Below, piece by piece: positions 17,501 to 26,351 of a DNA stretch of 64,000 nucleotides; the first letter of the stretch is position 1, and each line of letters opens with the position of its first letter. Below the pieces are notes generated by a model. That model had not been told where the DNA came from and ran no database searches. It saw only the letters and a program-made list of their open reading frames with translations. The translations under genes were made by a program, and so were the position numbers. Source of the stretch: Leifsonia poae (GTDB taxonomy: Bacteria; Actinomycetota; Actinomycetes; Actinomycetales; Microbacteriaceae); NCBI RefSeq assembly GCF_027921845.1, contig NZ_BSEN01000001.1:554014-618013 (forward strand), given 5' to 3'.

Positions 17501-17736
17501 ATCGCCGCTCCCGCGTGCTCGACGACGTCGTGGTGCACTTCGCCTTCGACGGCGAGCCGGACATCCAGCCGGGCATCCGGAACATCGTGATCGCCTCAGG
17601 CGACGACATCGATCGTCAATTCGTGCGCTTCGGAGATGTGATCATCCGACTTCCCGAGCCCGATGCCGACGGTGCGGACATCGTCTTCGAGCTGGACGCC
17701 GACGCCGAGCGCGAACTGCGCGCAGCGATCTCGTGA
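14524..17736 (+). CDS. Bifunctional GT4-GT2 glycosyltransferase fusion
   Basis: 1070 residues. Residues 1-390: GT-B family 4 domain (LGGAEKSVIAIASRW, VREFGDLDHGLQFEFG, GTLSVSKGQATAVAAV, SVMEAFGRVTLEYMLLGKP), close to the separate GT4 at 7398. Residues 400-490: basic linker. Residues 490-560: a short module (VDKVFYGIQAGKRF, ARHFLSTGVAAGLAPSALFE) like the 'HYLRYG..EGR.PS.LFD' segments seen between glycosyltransferase domains. Residues 650-900: GT-A family 2 domain (SILMLTYNDWRRT, NLNFAGGCNLAF, LLNNDTEVTDGWL, ANGMEDVDLCLRL). Residues 910-1070: unknown beta-rich C-terminus. It likely adds two sugars in a row to the surface glycan. TGA overlaps the next GTG. Confidence 0.85.
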   Translation: MRVLVLCHSPAYETLGGAEKSVIAIASRWRELDPSVEFTFVVPATDGLLAPALTARGFAVKGIPSFPWVLRKVPDDGERILRYQRQNARAVERLVELIQREKTDLVVTNSIVNPWAAVAASMAGLPHAWLVREFGDLDHGLQFEFGVESTWRDIASLSDLVVANSEAVRDHIESFAPGTDAAISYPPVALLDTAAADEQPDPHAPTLSIVCVGTLSVSKGQATAVAAVARLAQGGVDAELTLVGADSPAGYRDELRALADRLGVGDRVTILPPTDAVQEIIQRAHIGVTPSVMEAFGRVTLEYMLLGKPVVGARSGGTVELIDSGRSGYLVTPGNADDMAVALAAYAHDRDLIARHGANARERAVAFTSGDRTLDALVARLQELGATRRGAAPTPRLVAATMGEAGRALDWVRRSIDNRTQTAEYRLGARVVGPARRARNLAKRARRGVDSVVSARPSETKRAPSASRGPIDVTRAVGAGAAKQKRGIRTVAKDQAVAVALVRRGLVDKVFYGIQAGKRFATDLDAARHFLSTGVAAGLAPSALFEPEWAGAISGKPAPIVVRYVAGHGGTDLGRVWTKPMHESSTELVPSTTVAPDVLLAPPVDGSAFTDPRKLYDRVGRFEASELSRQPSSAVTGIHWNEQLAASAQRSDDVVSILMLTYNDWRRTIVAIDAVLAAQTDVEFELVLVDNGSKPQVRRILRALYDDDPRVTIIVSPINLNFAGGCNLAFVHSRGSRIVLLNNDTEVTDGWLDALVAPLEDPATVGTQSLLIYAHGTIQTAGTVFDGPTVLPRHFLTDHPIEDALALDPGTLDGFSAVTAACLALRARDFAQVQGFDELFANGMEDVDLCLRLREELDGTFRVVTDSRVVHYESVSEGRGARTVPNRARYWQRWAGSMPPSDAWRYDELGLATVSFAPRGRKPGEIGLTHGTEPTTIRLTGDRAQRLRVAVRRPYLSLKDGRTPVRGLVVDAVVAAVQASDAHVIVDTASTRYRRSRVLDDVVVHFAFDGEPDIQPGIRNIVIASGDDIDRQFVRFGDVIIRLPEPDADGADIVFELDADAERELRAAIS

Positions 17737-19841
17737 CGCGGGTGGTCGAGGCCGGGGCGATCTCGCCCGCGACCCCGCGTTCGAAACGAACCTTCCCGGA
17801 GATCCAGGCCCTGCGGACGATCGCGGTCGGCGGCGTCGTCCTCTACCATCTGTTCCCCGGCGTGCTGCGGGGCGGATACGCCGGAGTGGACGTCTTCTTC
17901 GTCATCTCGGGATTCCTGATCACGACGCACCTCCTCCGTGAGCTCGACGCCACCGGCCGTATCCGGTTCGGCGCGTTCTACGCCCGCCGGGCTCGGCGAC
18001 TGCTGCCGGCCGCGTTCCTGGTGCTCCTGGTCACCGGTGTTCTGACGTTCGCCGTGCTGCCCGAACGCAACTGGTCCCAGGTGCTTCAGGAGATCGGCGC
18101 CTCCGCGGCGTACGTCGAGAACTGGCTCCTCGCGTCCGACTCGGTCGACTATCTCGCGCAGAGCGCGAACATCGCGAGCCCCGTTCAGCATTTCTGGTCG
18201 CTTTCCGTCGAGGAACAGTTCTACCTGGTCTGGCCGCTGCTCCTCGTGCTCGGATGGTGGATCGCGTCCAAGCTGCCGAGCCGGCGTCGGCTCGTCATCG
18301 TCGCCGCCCTGCTCTCGGTCGTCTTCGTCGGATCGTTCATCACGAGCGTCGTACTCACCACATCGAATCCCGGCCCGGCCTACTTCGCGACGACGACGCG
18401 CGCGTGGGAGTTCGCCGCAGGAGGTATCCTGGGCCTCTTCCTGCGGCGCACAGAGAGGTTCGACGGTGCACGCGCTCTGCTGTCGTGGCTCGGGCTCGCC
18501 GCGATCGCCGCGACCTTCCTCCTCTACACGGGAGCGACACCTTTCCCCGGCTTCACGGCTCTGCTTCCCGTCGCCGGCACCCTCGCCGTGATTGCGGCAG
18601 GCGATCCACGACGGCCGTGGTCCCCTCGCTTGGTGATGGGGTTGCGCCCGGTGCAATACACCGGCGACATCTCATACAGCCTGTATCTCTGGCATTGGCC
18701 CCTGGCGATCTTCGCGCTCTCCCTCCTCGGCGATGTGGGTCCGTTCGGCCATCTGCTCATCGGAGTGCTCGCGTTCGTGCTTGCTGCTCTGACCAAGCGT
18801 TACATCGAGGACCCGGCCCGCGTTGCGCCCTTCCTCGTCCGGCGAGCGCCACGAGTGACACTCCTTCTCACCGCCGGCGCGATGGTCGTCGTGCTGGTGA
18901 CGACGCTCACCGGTGCCACCGCGATTCGATCGCGGATCGATGCGGAGGCTGCTGCTGGCCGCTCTGCGCTGGCGAGCGGAACGGCGTGCATGGGTGCCGG
19001 CTTCCTCGCCGACGCCGATTGCCGTGCCGACACGCTTCCCGCCGCACTCGTTCCCGGCGTCGACGGCGCACTCACGGATGACGTGAATACACCCGCGTGC
19101 TGGAGCAAGAACGGTGACTCGAGCGTGAAGGTGTGCTCGTACGGTCCCCGGGCGAATGCCGCGCTCTCCGTCGCGCTGGTCGGCGACTCTCACAGCAATC
19201 AGTACCTCGCCGCCGTAGAGCAACTCGCCGCCACAGAACGCTGGCGCGTCGATGTCTATGGAAAGACGGGGTGCGTCTGGACCGGCGCGACACAGGTCGA
19301 ATCGCCCGACTGGGCGAAGAACTGCGAGGAGTGGAAGAGGTCGCTCAACGCCCGACTGGCCGCGTCGAAGCCGTACGACCTGGTGATCACGAGCTATTCG
19401 GCCACGAGCCTCATCGCTGCAGCGCCTGGCCGATCCCTCCGGTCCACCATCGTCGACGGCTTCGTCGATGCCTGGAAGCCCGTGGCTGACCGCGGAACGC
19501 GAATCGTCGCCATCAAGGACAACCCTCGACCGATCGACGGCTATCTGGACTGCATCGACCGGAACAAGCGTGACGCCGGGACCAAGTGCGCCCGAGGCGA
19601 GAAGCAGGCGCTGAACTACTTCGACGGTCAGCCGCAGGCGGTCCAAAGAGTTCCCGGGGCCTCCTTGGTCGACCTCACGCCGTACTTCTGCCAGAACGCG
19701 GTCTGCCCGCCCGTGATCGGCGACGTCATCGTCTACCGGGACGCGACCCACCTCACGTCGAGCTACACACGCACGCTCGCCCCGATGCTGCGCGAAGCGA
19801 TCCTCGCGAAGACCGGCCTGAAAGAGAAGCCGGCCGCCTGA
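17733..19841 (+). CDS. Membrane acyltransferase 3 with extracytoplasmic SGNH domain (OafA/YrhL type)
   Basis: 702 residues. Residues 25-400 carry about ten to eleven membrane helices with the AT3 motifs: EIQALRTIAVGGVVLYHL (catalytic His region), GGYAGVDVFFVISGFLI, RRARRLLPAA and FWSLSVEEQFYLVWPLLL. Residues 440-700 are an SGNH hydrolase-like domain with VALVGDSHSNQYL (block I Ser in GDSH) and YRDATHLTSSY (Asp and His). These proteins O-acetylate polysaccharides outside the cell, as OafA and OatA do. Six Cys in the SGNH part suggest disulfides. GTG start overlaps the fusion enzyme's stop; last gene of the plus-strand run. It likely decorates the exported glycan. Confidence 0.9.
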   Translation: MTRVVEAGAISPATPRSKRTFPEIQALRTIAVGGVVLYHLFPGVLRGGYAGVDVFFVISGFLITTHLLRELDATGRIRFGAFYARRARRLLPAAFLVLLVTGVLTFAVLPERNWSQVLQEIGASAAYVENWLLASDSVDYLAQSANIASPVQHFWSLSVEEQFYLVWPLLLVLGWWIASKLPSRRRLVIVAALLSVVFVGSFITSVVLTTSNPGPAYFATTTRAWEFAAGGILGLFLRRTERFDGARALLSWLGLAAIAATFLLYTGATPFPGFTALLPVAGTLAVIAAGDPRRPWSPRLVMGLRPVQYTGDISYSLYLWHWPLAIFALSLLGDVGPFGHLLIGVLAFVLAALTKRYIEDPARVAPFLVRRAPRVTLLLTAGAMVVVLVTTLTGATAIRSRIDAEAAAGRSALASGTACMGAGFLADADCRADTLPAALVPGVDGALTDDVNTPACWSKNGDSSVKVCSYGPRANAALSVALVGDSHSNQYLAAVEQLAATERWRVDVYGKTGCVWTGATQVESPDWAKNCEEWKRSLNARLAASKPYDLVITSYSATSLIAAAPGRSLRSTIVDGFVDAWKPVADRGTRIVAIKDNPRPIDGYLDCIDRNKRDAGTKCARGEKQALNYFDGQPQAVQRVPGASLVDLTPYFCQNAVCPPVIGDVIVYRDATHLTSSYTRTLAPMLREAILAKTGLKEKPAA

Positions 19842-19858
19842 GAACAGGCGGCCGGCTT
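19827..19858 (+). terminator. Hairpin terminator overlapping the acyltransferase stop codon
   Basis: Perfect 14-bp arms AAGCCGGCCGCCTG (19827-19840) and CAGGCGGCCGGCTT (19845-19858) around an AGAA loop. The TGA stop lies at the loop edge, so the last codons are part of the stem. No long T-run follows. Placed between convergent genes, it could act on both strands. Confidence 0.75.
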
Positions 19859-19886
19859 CCGGTCGAGGGCGACTCGCGGCGCTGAT

Positions 19887-19942
19887 CGAGCGCGCGGCTC
19901 CGAGCGCGTGGCTCCGAGCACGTGGCTCCCAGCGCGCGGCTC
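19887..19942. repeat. Four tandem 14-bp repeats running into the purH stop
   Basis: Units cgagcgcgcggctc, cgagcgcgtggctc, cgagcacgtggctc and ccagcgcgcggctc follow without gaps (19887-19900, 19901-19914, 19915-19928, 19929-19942). The last unit runs into the purH stop codon at 19941-19943. Purpose unknown. Confidence 0.85.
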
Positions 19943-21521
19943 AGTGGAAGAAGTGCCGCTCCCCCGTGAAGTACATCGTCACGCCGGCGGCCTGCGCCGC
20001 GGCGATGACCTCGTCGTCCCGGATGGACCCGCCCGGCTGCACGATGGCACGCACGCCGGCGGCGATCAGGATCTCGGGGCCGTCGGCGAAGGGGAAGAAC
20101 GCGTCCGAGGCGGCGACGGATCCGGCGGCGCGGTCGCCCGCGCGCGCGACGGCGAGGTTGCACGAGTCGACGCGGTTGACCTGGCCCATGCCGACGCCGA
20201 CGGATGCCCCGTCGTGTGCCAGCAGGATGGCGTTCGACTTGACCGCGCGGCAGGCCTTCCAGGCGAATTCGAGGTCGGAACGCGTCGCGGCGTCGGCCTC
20301 GTCGCCGGAGACGAGCGTCCAGCCCGCCGAGCTGAACTCGTCGAACCGGTCGGAGTCCTGCACGAGAACGCCGCCGGAAAGCTGACGGAACTCGGTGCGC
20401 GCCCGCGCATACCCCTCCGGCAGCTGCAGGATGCGCAGGTTCTTCTTGGTCTGCAGCAGGGCGAGCGCCTCTGGCTCGTACGCCGGCGCGATCAGGACCT
20501 CGGTGAAGATGCCCTTCACGGTCTCCGCCATCGCGAGCGTGACGGTGCGGTTCGCCGCGATGACGCCGCCGTAGGCCGAGACGGGGTCGCACTCGTGCGC
20601 CTTGCGATGGGCCACGGCGATGTCGTCCGCCACCGCGATGCCGCACGGGTTGGCGTGCTTGATGATGGCGACCGCGGGCTCGCTGAAGTCGTACGCGCTG
20701 CGCAGCGCGGCATCCGCGTCGACGAAGTTGTTGTACGACATCTCCTTGCCACCGAGCTGCGTGGCCTGCGCGATGCCGCGGCCGGCCGGGTCGACGTAGA
20801 GGGCGGCGGCCTGGTGGGAGTTCTCGCCGTAACGCAGGGTCTGCTTCAGCTCGGCCTGAACGGCGAAACGCTCGGGGAAGTCGGCGGTCGACGGGGCGTC
20901 GCCCGCGAACCAGGCCGCGACGGCGCCGTCGTAGGCGGCCGTGTGGGCGAAGGCTTCGGCGGCGAGCGCGCGGCGCTGCTCGAAGGTGGTGCCTCCCGCG
21001 GCGAGCGCCTCGAGGATCGACGGGTAGTGCGACGGCGACACGACGATCGCCACGTTCGCATGGTTCTTGGCCGACGCCCTCACCATCGCCGGGCCCCCGA
21101 TGTCGATCTGCTCGACGACATCGTTGCCGACGGCGCCCGAGGCGACCGTCTCGACGAAGGGGTAGAGGTTCACGACGACCAGCTCGAACGGCTTGATCTC
21201 GAGGTCCTTCAACTGCGTCTCGTGCGACTCGAGCCGCAGATCGGCGAGCAGCCCCGAGTGGATGGCGGGGTGCAGGGTCTTCACACGGCCGTCGAGGGAC
21301 TCGGGGAATCCGGTGACGCTGGCGACGTCGGTCACGGCGTACCCGGCGTCGCGGATGGTCGAGGCGGTGCTGCCGGTCGACACGATCTCCACACCGGCCC
21401 CGGCGAGCGCCTCGGCCAGGTCGAGCAGTCCGGACTTGTCACTGACCGAGATCAGTGCACGGCGGATGGGAACGATGTCGCGTTCGCGGTAGAGGCTGGA
21501 GTCGTGGCTGGGTCCACTCAT
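19941..21521 (-). CDS. purH: Bifunctional AICAR transformylase/IMP cyclohydrolase
   Basis: 526 residues, full length. It performs the last two steps of de novo IMP synthesis in the cytoplasm. N-terminal cyclohydrolase domain: [56 protein letters not shown]-terminal transformylase domain: [25 protein letters not shown] (catalytic Lys/His region) and [16 protein letters not shown], ending [14 protein letters not shown] at 21521 overlaps the purN TGA (ATGA), so purN-purH are co-translated. Longer upstream frame belongs to purN's shadow. Confidence 0.97.
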   Translation of the reverse strand: MSGPSHDSSLYRERDIVPIRRALISVSDKSGLLDLAEALAGAGVEIVSTGSTASTIRDAGYAVTDVASVTGFPESLDGRVKTLHPAIHSGLLADLRLESHETQLKDLEIKPFELVVVNLYPFVETVASGAVGNDVVEQIDIGGPAMVRASAKNHANVAIVVSPSHYPSILEALAAGGTTFEQRRALAAEAFAHTAAYDGAVAAWFAGDAPSTADFPERFAVQAELKQTLRYGENSHQAAALYVDPAGRGIAQATQLGGKEMSYNNFVDADAALRSAYDFSEPAVAIIKHANPCGIAVADDIAVAHRKAHECDPVSAYGGVIAANRTVTLAMAETVKGIFTEVLIAPAYEPEALALLQTKKNLRILQLPEGYARARTEFRQLSGGVLVQDSDRFDEFSSAGWTLVSGDEADAATRSDLEFAWKACRAVKSNAILLAHDGASVGVGMGQVNRVDSCNLAVARAGDRAAGSVAASDAFFPFADGPEILIAAGVRAIVQPGGSIRDDEVIAAAQAAGVTMYFTGERHFFH

Positions 21522-22111
21522 ACTCGTGCGAGCTCCTTGAGGTCGATGTGTCCGTTGGCGATGTCGAGCACGGCGTCGATGAGCAGCCGTCGCTCCACGG
21601 GTTTGATGCGCTCGTGCAGGGCGGCCTCGGTGTCGCCCGCGTGCACGGGGACGCGCTCCTGGCTGATGATCGGGCCGGCATCCACGCCGTTGTCGACCAC
21701 GATGAGGCTGGCGCCGGTCTGCGTGGCACCCGCGGCCAGAGCATCCCGCACGCCGTGGGCGCCGGGGAACTCGGGCAGGTAGGCGGGGTGCGTGTTGATG
21801 AGGAACGGCGAGAACGCCTCCACCACGCGCCGCGGCACCAGGCGCATGAACCCCGACAGGATGACGAGGTCGGGCTGCCACTGCTGGATCTGCTCGAGCA
21901 GGGTGTCTCCCCACTCCTCGCGGTCGTCGAACGACGAGAACGGCACGGTGAACGACGGGATGCCGAACTCCTCGGCGTGAGCGAGGCCGTCGGCGTCGCG
22001 GTCGGCTCCGACGGCGACGACGCGGGCGGGGAACTCGGCGTCCTCGGAGGCCTCGAGGAGGGCACGCAGGTTCGACCCGCCGCCGGAGATCAGCACGACA
22101 ATCGAGAGCAC
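21518..22111 (-). CDS. purN: Phosphoribosylglycinamide formyltransferase
   Basis: 197 residues. It transfers the formyl group of 10-formyl-THF to GAR in purine synthesis. [19 protein letters not shown] is the phosphate-binding loop, [10 protein letters not shown] and [20 protein letters not shown] hold the catalytic Asn/His, and [13 protein letters not shown] the catalytic Asp. GTG start at 22111 lies six bases after TAGGCT (22118-22123), so the mRNA is probably leaderless. It begins the purN-purH operon. Confidence 0.96.
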   Translation of the reverse strand: MLSIVVLISGGGSNLRALLEASEDAEFPARVVAVGADRDADGLAHAEEFGIPSFTVPFSSFDDREEWGDTLLEQIQQWQPDLVILSGFMRLVPRRVVEAFSPFLINTHPAYLPEFPGAHGVRDALAAGATQTGASLIVVDNGVDAGPIISQERVPVHAGDTEAALHERIKPVERRLLIDAVLDIANGHIDLKELARV

Positions 22112-22117
22112 GCCCCC

Positions 22118-22123
22118 AGCCTA
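22118..22123 (-). promoter_or_regulatory. -10 box, leaderless start of purN
   Basis: TAGGCT on the minus strand ending six bases before the purN GTG; no Shine-Dalgarno sequence lies between them. Confidence 0.5.
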
Positions 22124-22141
22124 CCGGGCGCCTCAGGCGGG

Positions 22142-23464
22142 TCAGACCAGCCGGAGACCCCACCGGGCGGGGGCGATCCGGAAGATCTGCCGGAAGAGCG
22201 CCGTGCCCGTGAGCACGCCGAGCGCGATGGCGACCAGGGACCCGATCAGGGCGGTGAGACTGGCCGCATCCAGGTTCGTCCCCGCCGCACTCTGGGTGAG
22301 TCCGATCAGGCCGGTCGCGCCGGGGACCAGCAGCCAGAAGGCAGGCAGGAAGCAGACGACGGCCGGCGGGGCTCCGGGGATGGACTGCACGAGGTAGGCG
22401 ACGACGGTGAGCGCCAAGGCGCCGAAGAAGCCGCTGAATACGTTGCCGGCCAGGAAGGAGCCCAGCACCTGGCCGCCGTAGGCGACCAGGAGCACGAGCG
22501 TCAGGAAGTACAGGGAGCGGCGCGGTCCGCAGTAGTACAGGAAGACCCCGAGGGAGAAGAGCAGCACGCCGAGCCAGGGCTGCACGGCGCCGAGCGCAGG
22601 CTGGCTCGCGAAGAGCGCGACAGACGCGGGGACACCCGTGATGGTGAGGGCGGCGATGATCCCGAAGGCGAGGAAGAGCAGCTGCGCGATCCCCGAGACC
22701 AGGCGGCTCGAGCCCGCGACCATGTCACCGGCCGCGAGCTCCTGGATGCCCGTGGTCAGCACCGCACCGGGCAGCAGCGTGACCAGCGGCGGCACCAGCA
22801 CCTGCAGGGGCTCCTGGATGAGGTGGGCCCCTGCTGCCGAGAACACGAGCAGCGCGAGCACGAATGCGGTCAGCACCGGCAGCAGGATGGCGGCGTAGGT
22901 GCCGGGCCGCACGACCAGCTTCGCGATCCCGACCAGCACACCGAGCACGAAGGCGTAGGCCATGCTGAGCGGATCGGCACCGAGCAGCACCAGTCCGACG
23001 CCGGCGGCGGCGAGGCCGTGTCCGAGCACCCGCAGCGTGGTGCCGAATCGCGGCTTGGCGGCGATGATCGCATCGATGGCCTCGATGCCCTGCGCGGCGG
23101 TGATCGTGCCGGCCGTCGCCTGGTCGACGACGGCGTAGATGTGCGACGCCCGGTCGAAGCGCACCTCGCCACCTGTCGGCTCGGCGACCTCGAACCGCGT
23201 CTCCTTCTCGTCCGGCATCCCGACGAAGATCAGCGTGGGGAAGACGATGAGGGCGGTCTTCGGCGAACCGAGCGCGATCGCCACCCAGGTGAGCGTGCGC
23301 TGGATGTCGGTGGCGGCGGTTCCCACCGAGAGGAGCGCACTGCCCAGCTTCACCAGGAACTCCTGGAGCTCCTCGGACGGGCTGTCGACCCGCGGCGTCG
23401 CCTCCAGCGACCGGGCATGGAAACGCACCCTCGGCAGACGGAACTGCGACCGCCACGCATTCAC
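22142..23464 (-). CDS. Threonine/serine exporter family protein (ThrE-like)
   Basis: 440 residues with about ten membrane helices. The soluble N-terminal part has [20 protein letters not shown] and later [16 protein letters not shown], both typical of ThrE; the membrane part has [20 protein letters not shown] and the C-terminal half [20 protein letters not shown]. ThrE of Corynebacterium exports L-threonine and L-serine using the proton gradient. GTG start at 23464 overlaps the preceding gene by 4 bp (GTGA). It ends about 20 bp before the purN -10 box. Confidence 0.88.
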   Translation of the reverse strand: MNAWRSQFRLPRVRFHARSLEATPRVDSPSEELQEFLVKLGSALLSVGTAATDIQRTLTWVAIALGSPKTALIVFPTLIFVGMPDEKETRFEVAEPTGGEVRFDRASHIYAVVDQATAGTITAAQGIEAIDAIIAAKPRFGTTLRVLGHGLAAAGVGLVLLGADPLSMAYAFVLGVLVGIAKLVVRPGTYAAILLPVLTAFVLALLVFSAAGAHLIQEPLQVLVPPLVTLLPGAVLTTGIQELAAGDMVAGSSRLVSGIAQLLFLAFGIIAALTITGVPASVALFASQPALGAVQPWLGVLLFSLGVFLYYCGPRRSLYFLTLVLLVAYGGQVLGSFLAGNVFSGFFGALALTVVAYLVQSIPGAPPAVVCFLPAFWLLVPGATGLIGLTQSAAGTNLDAASLTALIGSLVAIALGVLTGTALFRQIFRIAPARWGLRLV

Positions 23465-24771
23465 CGTCGCGACCGCCCTCCTGCCAGTAGACCGATGACC
23501 GCGGCGACGGCCACTTCACCGGCCGCGATCGCCCCGACGAGCCACGGGTTCGGCCCGACGTCATGGAGCCGGCCCGGCCCGAGTGACCCGGACGACCACC
23601 ACGCGAGCAGCCCGAGCTCGATGCCCGCAACGATACCGATGGCGAGCGCGGTGAGGAAGAGGGTGGCGGTGCCGCGATGCGCGTTGGCGGACTCGATCCG
23701 CCAGCGCAGCAGTCCGGCGGCGAGGAAGCCGGCGACGATGGGCACGAGCACGCCGATCAGTCCGAATGAGAACCCGCCGGGCGGGATGACACCGAACAGC
23801 GGCAGCCCGGGGATCGGGCCCAGCTCGGTGCCGATCGGACTCACGGATGACCCGGTGCCGATCGCGAAGCCGGGTCCGATCATCCACGAGGCCAGCCAGA
23901 TCACGAGATTCGGCAGCACCGACAGCTGGCCGATCGTGAGCGCGGCACCGCCGAGCCCGCCCGCCTGCAGCTGCTCGTAGAGGCCGATGACGGCGCCGAA
24001 GTTCACCACGATCAGGATGGCGAGGATGATGCCGGCCCCGGCGATGACCATCGCTGCCGCCGCCGTTCCTGCGCGCAGGGCGCCGGCCGCGATGTCCCTG
24101 ACGACGAGCGGGATCGCATCGAGCCACCCTCGGATCAATCCGCCGGGTACGGGTCGACGTGGTGCGTCCGTCGCGTCCGCGGTGGCGCCCGTGTCCCGGA
24201 TGCCGGCGCCGGGTGCGCCTGCTGCGCCGGCCGGCCCGGCCGCGGCGCCCACGGCCGGCTCCCGCCGCAGATGGGCGAACACCAGGCCGAGTCCGATCCC
24301 GATGGCGTAGACGAGGGGTGGCAGCAGGATGCCCTGCCAGGCGGACGGCATGACCGGAGCACTGCGCGCCGTGAAGGTGACGACGGCGGCCAGCAGCCCG
24401 ACGGTGACGACGGCGCTGACCGCACCGGTCACGCGGTACGGCGTCTCGGAGGCGCGGAGGCCGGTGCGCACGCCGAGTCCGGTCGTGAGCGCCGCGAAAC
24501 CGAGAGCGGCGATCGTGATGGTGAAGGGCGCGACGGCGCCGGGAAGTCCGAGGGCCGTGCCGAGCTGCGCGTTCAACGCGACGGTGAGGTCGACCCCGTG
24601 CCCGACGAGCCAGATGTCGGCCGACGCCCGCCAGAAGACGAACCAGTCGGCCGCGAGATGGTACTGCGCCGCCCAGAGGATGGTGAGCGGCACCAGACTG
24701 ATGCCGAGCCCGATCGCGACGACGATGACCGCCTCCAGCGCGGCGAGCAGGGCGACGGTTGTTCGATTCAT
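23461..24771 (-). CDS. DUF6350-like integral membrane protein
   Basis: 436 residues with about ten hydrophobic helices, of unknown function. It begins MNRTTVALLAALEAVIVVAI and has ILWAAQYHLAADWFVFWRAS and FGVIPPGGFSFGLIGVLVPI, the kind of sequence found in actinobacterial DUF6350 proteins encoded near purN/purH. A Pro/Ala-rich cytoplasmic or exterior loop (about residues 165-205) splits the protein in two. ATG at 24771 lies ten bases after TAGGCT. It overlaps the ThrE-like gene by 4 bp. Confidence 0.7.
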   Translation of the reverse strand: MNRTTVALLAALEAVIVVAIGLGISLVPLTILWAAQYHLAADWFVFWRASADIWLVGHGVDLTVALNAQLGTALGLPGAVAPFTITIAALGFAALTTGLGVRTGLRASETPYRVTGAVSAVVTVGLLAAVVTFTARSAPVMPSAWQGILLPPLVYAIGIGLGLVFAHLRREPAVGAAAGPAGAAGAPGAGIRDTGATADATDAPRRPVPGGLIRGWLDAIPLVVRDIAAGALRAGTAAAAMVIAGAGIILAILIVVNFGAVIGLYEQLQAGGLGGAALTIGQLSVLPNLVIWLASWMIGPGFAIGTGSSVSPIGTELGPIPGLPLFGVIPPGGFSFGLIGVLVPIVAGFLAAGLLRWRIESANAHRGTATLFLTALAIGIVAGIELGLLAWWSSGSLGPGRLHDVGPNPWLVGAIAAGEVAVAAVIGLLAGGRSRR

Positions 24772-24827
24772 GACCGAACGGAGCCTACCTGCCCCCGCTA
24801 CGGCCGGGGCCTCGACACTTCGCGCGC

Positions 24828-26237
24828 TCAGGGTACGGTGACGATCGGCGTCTCGTCGTCCGCCGTCTCCGGCACCGTGATCACGGGACGCTGGACGAGT
24901 TCGAGGATCACGATGACGATCGCCGCGATCACCAGGGTCCAGATGATGAGGCCCGGCGTGAGCGGTCGGACGAAGAGCACGACCGCCGCCGCGATGACCG
25001 CGATCGCCGCCCGCAGCAGCACCCGCTGCGCATAGAGCCACTCGCCCGTGCGCCCCGTCGAGATGCCGTGCCGCTCAGCCGCCTCGCGCACCCATGTCGT
25101 GCCGGCGCCGAAGAAGCCCCTGAGGCGCCGTGGCACCGCGAACGGGCCGGAGTACCAGGCCACCAGCGCCACCACGATCGCCAGCACGAGCACGGCGACG
25201 CCGGTATCGACCATCGCGGTGGTGACCGTCGAGAACACGGTTCTCGCGACATCCGACGGGAGGAGCGATGGGGACACCGAGGCGATGAAGACGAGGCGCC
25301 CGATGGCGATGCCCGCGACGATGACGACCATCCCGAGCGCCAGCGCGACCGCCGACCAGACCAGTGCGAGCGCCCGCCGCCGGGCGACGAGCACGCCCGC
25401 CGCGAGGAACAGGAGCGCCACCCACGGCAGCCAGGCACCCGCGCCGACGGCGAGCCCGTAGAAGAGCTGGATCGTCGGCAGCGAGGAGTTCTGCGCGACG
25501 GTGATGGTGCGATCGACGCTCGGTATCTGCGACGCGAACGTCATCCCCTGCTGCACGAGCAGTTGTTTCACGCGGTCGATGATCGGCCCGAGCTGAACGC
25601 CGACGGAGCCGTCGGAGCCGACCGCGATCGCCGCCTTGGGGTCGCCCTGCATCGTGGCGACGAACTGCGCGTGGCTCGCTCTCAGAGCCTGCTGCCACAC
25701 TTCCGCGAACGCATCCGAGGCCACGAAGTTGCCGACCGTCGACTTCACCAGCGTGACGATGCCCTGCGCGGCCGGTCCCTTCAGCGCCTCGAGTGCCTTC
25801 GTCGCGACCGGACCGGTGCCGAGCGAGGTGATGCCGTCGATCACCTGCGAGGTGAGGGCCGGGATGTCGACGTTCTGCTGGATGACCTGGACCGCCTGGT
25901 CGGTCACGTAGGCCTGGACACCGGGATCATCGGCGAGCGGGGCGTAGGCGGCGACGAAGCTGTCGGTGTCGGTGAGCTGCACCTTGGCCCAGGACGCCGC
26001 GACGGCGACCGGGGCGAGAATGGCGCCGATGAGGATGAGCACGGTGGCCAGCAGCGTCCAGCCCCAGCCGCGTTTGCGGCGGGTGGCCACGACGTCTCCC
26101 CCGCCGGAGACGCCATCGCCTTCCAGCGGCGGGATCGGCATGGTTTGCGCGTTATCGAGCCGCTCGCGCAGTGCTGCGTTCTCGCCTTCGAGCCGCTCGA
26201 TCTTCGCGAGCAGTTCCGAACTCGTCACCCGTGCCAT
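24828..26237 (-). CDS. Hypothetical membrane protein with coiled-coil start
   Basis: 469 residues, not recognised. Residues 1-30 form a short coiled coil (SELLAKIERLEGENAALRER). A helix follows at about 58-82, then an outside region of about 170 residues (SFVAAYAPLADDPGVQAYVT ... FASQIPSVDRTITVAQNSS), then four to six more helices and a short acidic C-tail. It has an SD (GAGGGA) and a possible TACAGT -10 box upstream. It is separated from the DUF6350 gene by 56 bp. Similar proteins are common in Microbacteriaceae as uncharacterised membrane proteins; no function is proposed. Confidence 0.75.
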   Translation of the reverse strand: MARVTSSELLAKIERLEGENAALRERLDNAQTMPIPPLEGDGVSGGGDVVATRRKRGWGWTLLATVLILIGAILAPVAVAASWAKVQLTDTDSFVAAYAPLADDPGVQAYVTDQAVQVIQQNVDIPALTSQVIDGITSLGTGPVATKALEALKGPAAQGIVTLVKSTVGNFVASDAFAEVWQQALRASHAQFVATMQGDPKAAIAVGSDGSVGVQLGPIIDRVKQLLVQQGMTFASQIPSVDRTITVAQNSSLPTIQLFYGLAVGAGAWLPWVALLFLAAGVLVARRRALALVWSAVALALGMVVIVAGIAIGRLVFIASVSPSLLPSDVARTVFSTVTTAMVDTGVAVLVLAIVVALVAWYSGPFAVPRRLRGFFGAGTTWVREAAERHGISTGRTGEWLYAQRVLLRAAIAVIAAAVVLFVRPLTPGLIIWTLVIAAIVIVILELVQRPVITVPETADDETPIVTVP

Positions 26238-26302
26238 GATCGACCCCGTTCCCTCGTTGTGCTCACTGTAGCGCTGAGGCGCTGTCCGGCAGGGAAACGA
26301 GT

Positions 26303-26334
26303 ACGGGCCCCGTGGACGAATCCGCGGGGCCCGT
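26303..26334 (-). terminator. Terminator downstream of sucD
   Basis: Arms ACGGGCCCCG (26303-26312) and CGGGGCCCGT (26325-26334) pair perfectly, and the stem can extend by GTGGA/TCCGC with one wobble pair. It lies 17 bp after the sucD stop and before the next gene's start, same strand. Confidence 0.75.
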
Positions 26335-26351
26335 GACTGTGGAGGACGTGA

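Noticed and set aside
19887-19942. CRISPR array
   Set aside because: Units are 14 bp with no spacers; this is a simple tandem repeat.
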